Source: Spirogloea muscicola (Eukaryota; Streptophyta; Zygnematophyceae; Spirogloeales; Spirogloeaceae). From it: a stretch of DNA of 43,135 bases. The translations under genes were made by a program, and so were the position numbers. Where the stretch lies: contig WELB01000020.1 of NCBI GenBank assembly GCA_009602725.1, positions 202,756 through 245,890 of the forward strand, read 5' to 3'. Shown here one piece after another: positions 23,135 through 40,094 of the stretch. How positions within the stretch are numbered: the first letter of the stretch is position 1; each line of letters starts with the position of its first letter. The notes under the pieces were generated by a model, which ran no database searches, was not told where the DNA came from, and saw nothing but the letters and a program-made list of their open reading frames with translations.

Positions 23135-23640
23135 AGCTATGAAAGCCTCAGTAACCCCTACTAAAGCAGCCGAGGTCGGAGAAAGTAGTCTCCTGGTAGC
23201 TGGTCCCCTGGCTAGGGCCAGAGCTGCAGCAAGGGCACGACCGGCACAGAGATGCAGAGCGCGAGCCATGGACCGCTGCAGCGAGACGGCCAAGCGCATG
23301 CGACATACCTGCGCGGGCGAGCCTGCTGCATGGAATTCCACCGGTTCCCCAAGGCTGCGGCGGGAGATAGCATGTCGTAAGAGCTTGTGGAGCAGCTCGA
23401 GTCACCGAGCGCCCGACGCACCGTGGGTGTCAATGGCGAGCGGGAAGAAGTCGTCCCGCGGGTGGTCAGCGGGTGGTCCTCTCCTGGAAGCGCCTTCCTT
23501 CTTGAAGAAAGAAGGATGCGCTTGGTCATGTCCCTTCAGAGGTCCCTTGCCTTCGCTGTCCACTTGCGTGCAGGCCGCGCCTTGACTGCTGCCTCCGGGT
23601 TCCGTTGGGGCGACGTCGTGACGCTCGATAGCTAATCTGA
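23135..23640 (-). mobile_element. LINE-like element, second C-terminal fragment with 3' end
   Basis: Minus-strand frames give HPRDDFFPLAIDTHGASGAR (about 23480-23400). After a stop or frameshift they give LHKLLRHAISRR..GEPVEFHAAG and QVCRMRLAVSLQRSMARALHL (to about 23250), followed by the 3' signature at 23135-23215. It is colinear with the copy at 21775-22080 and with the shorter copy at 24540-24700. At least one in-frame stop shows that it is dead. Confidence 0.68.
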
Positions 23641-23689
23641 CGTGCACTTACTGACTCGGAGGTTTCTGAGAATTGCAGGTTTCTGAGAA

Positions 23690-24540
23690 TTGCGACTAGT
23701 ATCGTGCTGTGTGCGCCATCCGGCCCTTTCGGGCCTTGTCCAGTCCTTCGGGCTGGCCTCTCACAGCCACCAGTCAACTTGGAAGCGCTGATTCCCAGTG
23801 GGAAGGCGCGCAGAGCGCATGAAATGGAGGGAGGCCATTTCTTCCAGGAACCCAGTCTCTCTGACCTGAGGCTGCTTAGCAGGGGTTACTGATTGCTTCG
23901 TAGCTGCTTCGTTTCTTTCTTGTGCTTGTTGTTCACCGTACTTCCCCTGGCCCCTTCTCGTCCTTTGTTCATTCTTTTTTGGGCTGGCTTTTTCCAGCCC
24001 CTATCCTCAATGGGCGAGCCCTTCATCAATTTAAGGCAATGCTTTGTTCAGGCAGAGTCTAGTGCAGAGGGGAGAGAGAAAGCGGGGGCGGGGGCCTGCG
24101 GCCTGCGGGTGGCCAGCCCACGAGAGGGAGAGAGCCACAAGAGAAGTGGCTCTCCCAATGGGGGCAAGGGCTGTGAAAAGCCAGCCCGAAAAGAATTGAC
24201 AAAGCTTCGAAGGGGCCACAATGACGGAGGGGCCTGAATATGCTATGTCAGAACGGGTGGAGGATGGACCACTCAGTAGCAACGAGTGAGGAGCCTCAAA
24301 TCCGACAAAGTAGCTGCCGGAAAGAAGAAAGGGAAGGGCTCGCCCATTGAGGATAGGGGCTGGAAAGCCAGCCCAAAAAGGATGAACAAAGTACGAGAAG
24401 GGTTGAGCAGCTCGAGCCGTCTCTTCAGGCCCCGTAGTTGCTGCTTAGCTCGTAGTTTGGCCCCGTCGAACCTTGTCAATTCTTTTCGGGCTGGCTTCTC
24501 ACAGCCCTTGCCCCCATTGGGAGAGCCACTTCTTTCTTTC
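23690..24540. repeat. Repeat cluster containing a long inverted pair
   Basis: Contains sense palindromic units near 23735-23790 and 23965-24030, a sense 3' signature at 23845-23895, an antisense signature at 24255-24325 and an antisense palindromic unit near 24335-24385. The segments 24144-24217 and 24459-24531 are reverse complements over about 73 bases with few mismatches and could form a long hairpin with a loop of about 240 bases. Confidence 0.75.
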
Positions 24541-24740
24541 GTCGATAGCCAGCGGGAAGAACTCGTCTTCCCGCGGATGATCAGCATGTTTGAGCTCCTT
24601 GGCTCGAGCTCGAGCGGCGCAGGCGACCGCATACCCAGCCTTGATGGCACATTGGGCTGTGGTGTGAGCAGTCGTAGGCGTCTGTAGTCACAAAAGAAAT
24701 GCGGCTGCTGATGTTGAAAGAGCGGCTGTGAAAGCCAGCC
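24540..24740 (-). mobile_element. LINE-like element, third C-terminal fragment
   Basis: The minus strand reads AIKAGYAVACAARARAKEL then KHADHPREDEFFPLAID, the same junction as the copy at 23400-23480 but extending further upstream. It is truncated where the palindromic repeat begins (24540). Confidence 0.65.
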
Positions 24741-24905
24741 AGATGCATACAGGTGTTCTTGACGGCGCCACAGGCTCGGCAGACGGGGCGCTCCTTGTAC
24801 CCCCGGGTCAGCAGTAGGTGGTCGGAGGAAGAGCGCGCAAGGTCACAAGGAAGCGCGCACCTCGAGCTCGCCGCCCGCGCCAAACCCGCCCCCTCCCGCC
24901 CCGCC

Positions 24906-27127
<2,222 letters not shown>

Positions 27128-29000
27128 GGACCGTTCGCCAACTCGCCTGCAGTGGTCAGGTGCAACAAAAAGCAGTGCCTGAAGAGAACCCCAGAAGTTC
27201 TCTAGGATATTGGCTTCTGCACTTGCAAGCATTTGGATGTCTGATGTCTTGGCCTCAGGGCTTACAAAGCCTCTGCTTTAGTGTTGCTTCACTGTTGCTG
27301 TTGCTGTCCACATGCAGCTAGTGGCAAGCATGCATGGCAGAAGTGCTACCTATAATCATGATTGTCGCACAACCTTAGTGCCAGCTTTCGCTTCACGACC
27401 CGCGGAGCCTGCAATCAGCTGTTGCATAGTGACAGGCAGCACGAGGGTGGTGGGGTGTGTCACTGTTAGTAGGATTGGCAGGCTGGGACACGACTTGGCG
27501 GGCAGATTTTCCAACAACACTCATGCCAGCAGTCTCTCACAGCTCGAACAGCGGCGCCTGTGAATGAGGTGCATGTAGCATGTGGTTGTCACAGTTTGTG
27601 ATGTATTCATATGGTGAACCAGCAGTTTGGGCTGGGTAACCAGTCTGTCAGATGCTGTAGTATGGTAGATTACCGAATGGGTTTGATATTGAAGCGTGCT
27701 AGCAACCCACCAGCACATATAAGCTACTTGGCCACAACAGGCCACTGAATATGCCCGCAGGCCCACCTATGTATAGGTGGCTGTCGGCTCGACTGACGCT
27801 TTACTGTTATGCTTATGTTAGGGATACATAGTCTTGACTTTAAACGTCAGGGCGTGCCCGTTACACTGATAATCTGACTCAGCCTAGTGGGCCGTGGAAT
27901 TCTCCATGTGGATTGGGTATTTTGACGTCAGTTCCTGAGATTACAGTGGTGCTTTGGTGCGCCCTAATTTTGACTGCCACCCGCCAAGGGTGCGGCACCG
28001 TATGCACCTATGCAGAACCTGAGCTAGTCTGGCCTCATCATGTGGCCAGGCAGAGCCTGTGCTAGTCCTCGAGAGTGCATCCAGGCAGAGCTTTGTGCCA
28101 CTTTGGACCTCGTGTGCTACCAGACTCAAGTTTATTTGGCACCATGAGCATGTGCGTCTGTTTCGGTCAAAACCTAAGGCAGTCTGCTGGTCATCCAGAG
28201 CAGGGCAAACGGCCAATGAAGGACTCCTGACTAAGGAGGAGAAAGAGCTGAAGCAATTGATCACATTCGACAGGAGCAGGAGAAAGAGCAGCAGGGTCTA
28301 GAACACTCTCAACCATGACGACGTTGATGTATCAGCAACGAGCACTTTCAGTAACAGAATGAGAGTAACTGCAATTATTTTTGGGCAGAGCTAAATAGGC
28401 CAGCCGTGTCAGTGAGGATATCTCACACTGCATAGCTCACGCAAACTCACAGCCTCTACTTGAATCAATAATCACTAAGCATGCAAGTCGAGTGCTCATG
28501 AGGTGTGGAGCATCCAAATCTCCTTGGGAGCTGGCTTACGACCTAGAATTTTGTAATACACCCGAATGTTCGAGCAATGTATATGAATGAACAATTTGTT
28601 CATGCTTCAGGATCTGTCAGCAAATTTACCTAGTGAAGCCTACAGCAGACGGGCAGGTGGGGAGAACCCTTGGCAACTATGACTGCTTGGGGGCTTGGCC
28701 AAAGGCTTGAAGCAGTTATGGCAGCAGGTCCTCGTCACCCAAGTCTCAAGGCGACTGGTTTAGGGTTGCGGCACTGTTCTCACAAGCCCAGAGGCCCTTG
28801 AAGTGCTGCCATGCTGATAGCAGCTCCTATCAGAGCCAAAACTAGCGGGAGGAGCCACGAGCTGTCAACCACTTCAAGAATGCTCGATGGGCCACTGGAC
28901 AAAAAGCAGACAAAACCTGGAGTAAGAAAGCTATCTGACTACACTAGCAGATCCAAGGTCAACAAAAAGAAACACTCAGGCGCCCAACTGTGCCACAATG
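27128..29000. other. Intergenic, convergent gene ends
   Basis: Between the SR gene (+) and the beta-amylase gene (-), both ending here. No clear gene. A plus frame at 28059-28301 ends in a charged stretch (GLLTKEEKELKQLITFDRSRRKSSRV) that looks somewhat coding but has no recognisable family or splice partner. The base composition from 27100 on is markedly AT-richer than the exons. Confidence 0.45.
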
Positions 29001-33579
<4,579 letters not shown>

Positions 33580-34740
33580 GGCGCCTCCCTGTCCTTTCCG
33601 TCACGCACTATGGCTGCCGCAAAGATCTGGTGCCTGGAGGCCACCAGCAAGTGCACCGAGTCCCGCGCGCTTCCTCGATCCAGGGTCAGCAACCGAGTGG
33701 CCTAGTCGGCATGGAGACGCAGCATCCGGCGCGCGCTGGCTCTCCAGGGCCGGTGCCAGGTGTCACGCCGTGCAGCACCTCCGCACATCCCGCATAGTCG
33801 CGCGCTCGTCGGGAGCCGGCAGCTGCGGCGGCGCGGTCATGCGACGGCAGGCCACCGCCGCGAAGCAGGCCGCCGTCGCCGCGGCGGGGGGCGGCGGCGA
33901 TGGAGGCGGCGCCGCCACGGGGGGAACCGGAGCGCAGGGTGGACGACGGCGGCGCGAGCGGGTGCGGCAAACGGCGAGAGGAAGGGCGATGGCGGAGGAG
34001 GCGGGGGGGAAAGGGGCCCTACTGTCTCCCGCGCCCCGTCTCGTGGTTCTCAGGCGACGCTCGGCAGCGCGCGACGGTGATGCGGGAGCGTGGGAAGGCG
34101 GGGCCGCTCGTGGTGGTCCCCCGGCCGTCAAAGCTGGAGCCCCGCATTGGGCAGCCCGCCCGAGGCGTAGGCTCGCTCGCTCCTCCGGGCTGCCTGCCCG
34201 GGGGGGGGGGGTGGGCGCCTCGCCAAGCGGCGGCAGCGCCTGGGCCCGAAAATCGAAAGCGTGGACGAATTGCCCCCCCCCATTAGCATCCCCCCGCTTT
34301 GCCGTCACCCGCCTCGTGGAGCCGCGCTCGCGTGACGAGGCGCAGCGGGCCAAGCCGCCCGTCCGGCCCTGGGACCACCGACGGGGTAACCCGGTTAGCC
34401 TCCATCCCCTCCCCCGGCGTCGCTGCCAGCCTAGGGGCGCGGGCTTAACCCCGGTACCCGCGGTCCGGTTCCCAGGCCTGTGGTCCCTTCAGCCACGTGT
34501 GGGCAGCCCAGTGGGGCAGCCCACGCTACCTCACGTGGCCACGTCCCTACGGTCGGATAGGCATCCGCCGCGCGATGCCGCCACTTGGCGCGCCGGCCCC
34601 GGGCCTTATCCGCGCCGTGACGTCGGCGGTCACCCCCGCCTGCTGAGCCACGGGCACCCCACACCGGCTACGGAGCCTGCGTTGGGCCCAACGGTGTAGT
34701 GGTGGCGTTGACGACAACGGCCCAATCGTTTTGCAGTAGT
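33580..34740. promoter_or_regulatory. Very GC-rich region upstream of beta-amylase
   Basis: More than a kilobase of high-GC, CpG-dense DNA with a poly-G run near 34200-34211 and long open frames on both strands. I judge those frames to be composition artefacts, because none shows a motif. The proximal part should hold the beta-amylase promoter and 5' UTR. The distal part (34380-34740) changes in character (many GGTACC/CACGTG-like words) and could belong to another mobile element. Confidence 0.35.
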
Positions 34741-35340
34741 TTTGCCTGAACAATGTATTGGCTTGAGTTTCGCCACCCTTTCATTCAATCCGTATCGCAC
34801 GCCATCTCTGTCTTCCCGGAGAGTAGTTTCTCTGACCAGCGGCTGCTCAACAGGGGATATCGAGCACCCCGTGGCCACTTTGAGTCGCCGTATGCTTTAG
34901 CGCCTCTCTGGTCTCTTCGCACTTTGTTCATTTTATTCTGGGCTGGCCCATCACAGCCATCGCCATCAACTGGAAGCTATCTTCCTACCGTCTTCCTCTT
35001 TTCCGGAGCCGTTTCTCCATTTTGGGCGGGCCTCTTCACAGCTGTTGCCTTCGTTGAAATCACTGATCCGGCACTCTCAGACCTTGTTTCGTCTTTACGG
35101 GCTGGCCTCTTACATTCCATTCTTTTTGGGCTGGCTTTGCCAGCCCATCTTCTCTATGGGCGAGCACTTTCTTCTTACAGCCATTTGGCTTTGCAGGAAG
35201 AGCTGTTTCATCCCTGCTCCTCTGCTCTTGTTCAAGGTTCTAGCCTCATTGCAGTGTGCTGGGCGTGCACTAAGCTACGAGTGAGGAGCCTCAAATCCGG
35301 CAGACTAGCTGCTGGAAAACTATCCCCTGGTGTGCACTAA
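34740..35340 (+). repeat. Sense 3' signature and three palindromic units
   Basis: A sense terminal signature lies at 34815-34865 (TCTCTGACCAGCGGCTGCTCAACAG). Sense palindromic units follow near 34925-34970, 35010-35045 and 35095-35165, and an antisense signature at 35275-35330 closes the block. The two signatures facing each other bracket the insertion. Confidence 0.65.
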
Positions 35341-36304
35341 GTCAGGCCACTGGCCTGTGTTGTGGTGCTCCGGCACCCCAGAATAGTCTATCAGATATGT
35401 ATAAGCTCACTTCCAAGTTCCAACTTGCCAAAGTAATCAGGCCCAAAGTCGCCCTCATGCTGCCAAGGTACTCTGCATTCCACTTTTCCACTGTTGAGAA
35501 AATAAGGGGATGACAGGAGTAGGGATGCTCACATATAACGGGCTTAACATAAGCACAGAATCCGAGAGCCTGTATGACACTGAGCAGATTTCTTGAGTTG
35601 GCAAATTCATTAGCCATTGGCTTGGATCCTGACTCCAGCTAAGTACGGCATAGATCCTGGGAAAAGCTAGCCATGTAGATAGTAGGCAACAGATTAGGAC
35701 GCAGTTCGCTGGTACTCAGACACAAAGCTCCGAGAGTAAAAGTAATTACCTCTCCCTCCACCTCTACACCAAGAACTGACACAAGAAGACCCCAAGATGT
35801 GGATTTGATGACTAGAAGTAATATCGACACTGAATCTGCTGCGAGATTGGCTTCCTCTTCGAGGTAAAGCTCAATCTGTTGACTTGAGGCTCTCAATGAA
35901 GAAGAAGAAGAAAGTGATAGCTGAAATCAGCAATAAGAGATCTGGAGCCTCAAGACCCTATACAATAAGTTAAGCACTAGATGATCAATGCTCCAAAGGA
36001 GCACTGTCGTAGTGCACAACTAAATCCGATTGACTCGTTCACGACCTAGACTCGCAAGTGGTCACATGGGTAGGTACATCCTGGTCAAGCGAGCACTCAG
36101 CTCGCACCTGAAACAAGGGATACAGGAGAAATTGTGTTACCCAAGGACGGCCATGGGGAACCAAAGTAATGGCAGCAGACACGCTGCACACTGATCAAGC
36201 TGGCAGTGTACATCTTGAATACTGCACGTCGCAAAAACTGTGCCATTGGGACGAGACAGCATACACAAACAGTGCAACAAAGGTATTTATGTGCTCTACA
36301 ATAT
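35341..36304. other. No gene seen downstream of the IQ gene
   Basis: AT-richer than the exons, with short minus frames (for example near 35342-35617 and 35639-35896) that do not connect by good splice sites. This is probably the 3' UTR and flank of the IQ-motif gene. Confidence 0.4.
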
Positions 36305-39300
36305 CTAGTATCTTGTGCCCAGTTCTCGTCCTTGATTTGCCCCAAACCTTACACCAGCAGTAGGGGTGACGATTGTTAGAGTTAACATAGTCAAGCATAA
36401 AGTGATGCTTACTTGCTCGCATCTATCCATAAGAGCTTGTATACAATCAGCTTGAGGCGCCCAGTTGCCCACTTCCGGATACCCCAGTCCGTGTATAGCT
36501 GTTGCCTGCCAGCTTGTGACAATTTCCCTGCAATGGTGCTGAAGAGTTTGTCCCGCTGCTCCCTCACCCCCCTTGCTGCAGCGCTCAAAATTTCAGGTTC
36601 TAGCTCAAGGGCCTGCATGCGGCTGATCTCTGCCTGTAGACCGGAGCGGGCCCTCGATGCTTGGGGTCCCTGCCAGCAGAGGATGACACCAATCAGTGTG
36701 AATGCAACAACAATACCACATGAATCTCAGGTATCGGCAATGTGAGAAGGTTGATATGTTGACCTACACAGGAGCAGAGAACCTGAGATGCTTGTGATGC
36801 TGGGAGCTTACTGCTTCGCTTAGAGGCTCAAAATCAAGCTGATCATATATGGCCGTCCTCAGGCGCAGATCTACGTGATTCCTCTCCCATGAGTCAGAGA
36901 GCTGTATCAGAAGTGGAGATATGCTGCTGTTTCTGCTGTCTTCGATGCTACCATCCCGCCTCCCCCTCTCTTTCAGGCTGGCACTTCTCTTCCAGTGACT
37001 GCTGCTCAGTGGGCTGCCACCTGACAGGGGGCTGCTTGCATCTGCTTCCCTTGGCAAGCTACCGGCAGAAATGGGAGATTTTGCTGCCTGGTTGTCTTGC
37101 GCTGCAGCCTCGTCAAACGAAAGCGTCTTTGGCGTCACTGGAGAGGAGGTGAGGCTCCAGGGCTGGGAGGAAACTGCAGTGTGGAGCGTCCGAGGGCTGA
37201 ACGACTTTGACCTGAAGATGCTCAAGAAGGGCTTCTTGGCCGCAGAGGGCGAGGACACTGCCTTGCCTCCAGGCACTGGCAGGGATGGGGAAGGGGGTAG
37301 CGAATCAACTGGCCCTGCCAAAGGAGGCTGCTCTAACACAACAGAACCCCCTCCTCTCCCAGGGCTCATCTGTGCTTTGACAGGCGGGTGGATGCGACCT
37401 TCTGACATTGCTGGAACCTGGACATCCACTAGTCGGGCACCTGCTCCTGTATCCCGAGCAGCAGGTGTTGATCTTCCGGAGGTGCTGGGTGTCGTTCCAC
37501 CAACACCATCAGCAGCTAGCCATCCAACGTTTGTCGATGGGGAAGCAGGAACCCACCTGGCCACCGATACTCCCTCCTCCCAGAATCCAATATCTGCGTC
37601 TTCCACCTCCTCTCCTGTTGCACTCGAGGCCTTGCTTGCAGGAATCGTTTCCATGCTAGCAGCCACCTGACCCTCCTTAATCCTCGAGAGGGAAAGGCCA
37701 CCAAAGAGCTCCACAGAGCCCCCGCTCAGAACAGCCTCCTCCTGGGACACCCTCCCGGGTGAATGCTCCACCTCGATAGGCCCTCCCTCGACCTGTGAGC
37801 TCTCCCTTGTACTAGGAGAAGCTACAAGTACACGATCTGCCTCATAGTCTGCTCTGAGAGGAGACCCAATGAGAACATCCTCGTCCCCAAAATTACCATC
37901 TCCACTTGGTGCCGCTTGCAGCTCGTCAAGTGGGCTACTGCTGGCTGCCTTGAGAATGTCATCGCCCTCCAGACTCCGCCGGAGCAGCTCCCTGACCTCC
38001 TGTGAATCGAGCCTGTTTTTGACCAACTGCGGAACGTCTGCCCTGGCCAGGAGCTTCTTGCCCGCCTCTTCATTCCCCTTGGCCCACTCCAAGAACTCCT
38101 TCATTGGCTCTGACAAGAAAGGCCACCCCGGGATTCTCCTCACTAGCTCAGACATTGACAAGGTCGTCTCATCAAGCTCCTCAGCCTGCAAGCTCTCCTG
38201 CGGTGCAGCAAGAGGTTCTCCATCTAGCTCAAGAGATCCTCCTGCCAACTTGCCATTGGCAGACCCTGCAGGCTGCTCTTGATGCGCACCAGAGCTCTGC
38301 AAAACTTGGACAGAGGGCACATCTTAGCTAGTGTAACACAGCCATCAGCAATAAATCATTGTCTAGATTGCCGACACTGTCTCGCCAAGTAAGCTACCTA
38401 CTACTTCAGATGCACAACAACGTGAAAAGAGAAGGAGAGACAACATCAACAGCAGGCACTTTCACCATCACAATGGGCGGGCAGGCATCATGATATCAAG
38501 CACCATGAGACTGCCATGAGACTTCTATTTGCAGCTCACTTTGCTCCTGCCTGATGCTGCATCGATGACCCACAATGGCTGCATCTTCTCTGTAAGACCT
38601 TGTCTCATCCCTCTCCACTGTCTTTGGATGGTTGCTGCAGCTGCTTCTTCCCTCTCCACTCTTTGCATGGCCATCAGCCTGCTCGCTTTTCTGCGAGCAA
38701 GCAGACCTCTCCAGGCAGCCTGAATGCACGATGCAGATTGTTGCTGATGCCGTCTCGCATTGGCTGCTCTCCAGGCCCTCTGAACGACAAGGGCAGCCCT
38801 GTGCCTCTGCAGACACCTTCGGTACACCAATCCTCTCCTGATCCTCTGCACAGCCACTGCTGCAGTCTGCAACCGCATCCTCTCACGGTGTGCCCTCCAA
38901 GCCCGCTGCACTGATGTAGCTGCCCTCCTCTTCTGTGTATACTGGCTCCGAGTGCAGCTTCCCTTCCATCTTGCTTGAATGACTGACGCCGCAAGATGAG
39001 CTTCCCTCAGCTCCGATCTAGTAGCATCTCCTACTCTGTTGCTCATCCACCGACCTTGGATGGTCAGGACTGCCTGATTTCGCCTCTCCAGCTGCCTAGC
39101 GAAGCTTGCCCTCTGCATGCACCCCTTCCAGTGCGACTGTATGACAGTAGCAGCAATGTGTCGAGCGACGCGTGATCTCCATAGCTGTTGCAGAGTGACA
39201 ATGTGCGACCTTGTCGCTAAGTACTGCCTGCGGACTTGCTCGCAACGCCACCTAGACTGGATCTTAACAGCAACTTCTTCTTTCCTCCTCCTGTATGCTT

Positions 39301-39799
39301 GCCAGCTTCTGAGTATAAGCCTAGCAGCAGCCTTCTCCCTGAGAGTCACCTTCTCCATCTCTTCAGCTTGCATACGAGCTTGCAATCGAGCTGCAGCAGC
39401 CCGCCTTGCAGCTTGAGAACCCCTCCACTGCTGCTGTATCACCCTGGCAGCCTGACGCTGAGACAGGAATTTCTGCCTAGCCAAGCTCGCCCTTCTCCGC
39501 TGCTGGAGCGACACAGCAGCAAGCTTGATGTGCTGGAACGTTGTCCTTGCCTTGTGCATCCTCCATGTAGATTGGATTAAGCTTGCGGCCAACTCCCTCC
39601 TCACTTTCTCTGGGAATCGCCAATACGTCGCCCAGTATCTGTAGTTCGCCAGAGCACTTGGAGACAGCTGTTCCAGAAGTGTCGCATTGTCCTCGTCAGA
39701 ACCAGATTGAGAAGGTAGGGAAGACCCGGGTGAAGTCAAGAAGAGCCCTCTTGGCGGTCGTGGCGGAAGAGCCAGTGTGTCCACCCCAGCGGACTGCAT
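36305..39799 (-). CDS. Multi-IQ-motif protein with kinesin-7 C-terminal-like segment
   Basis: Minus-strand exons 39799-38540, 38296-36770, 36669-36413 and 36347-36305. Phases fit and the product is 1028 residues. Residues about 65-400 hold roughly a dozen IQ-like units (pattern A-x-x-IQ-x-x-WR-x-x-x-x-R), predicted to bind calmodulin or myosin-light-chain-like proteins along a long helix. The middle (420-900) is disordered and Ser/Pro-rich. The end contains IQLSDSWERNHVDLRLRTAIYDQ and, around residues 955-1012, REQRDKLFSTIAGKLS..LYTDWGI..LKLIVYKLLWID. The latter resembles the C-terminal NACK region of plant kinesin-7 (RERE..KRLS..ERxxLYxxWGI..RRLQL..LWTD). No motor domain is present. The last two joins use weaker splice sites, and the frame continues open upstream of the ATG to about 39890. 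Confidence 0.7.
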
Positions 39800-40094
39800 G
39801 CCTTGTGGTCGTGGAGAAGCTGATCTTATGCGCGATGGTCTGAAGCATGGCGACGAGGCATACAGACAGACAACAGGGATTACTAGCTGCAGGCAAATCA
39901 GACCATCATGCAGTGAGACCGTGAGGACATTCTGAGTAGATTCTGCAAATCGGTAAAGTCTTGCCTACTGAAAAACTAACAGGCAATAAGAATCTACTGA
40001 CAAGGACAAAGGCACTGCAAGCTACTACATGTGCCAATCTACTTTTCATTTAGCAAGCAGCGATGATCGACAGCAAGCAAGACATCTTTCATTT

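Noticed and set aside
22752-23585. 277-residue plus-strand frame
   Set aside because: It crosses several units of the repeat family and is antisense to the LINE C-terminal fragment; the recognisable motifs are on the other strand.
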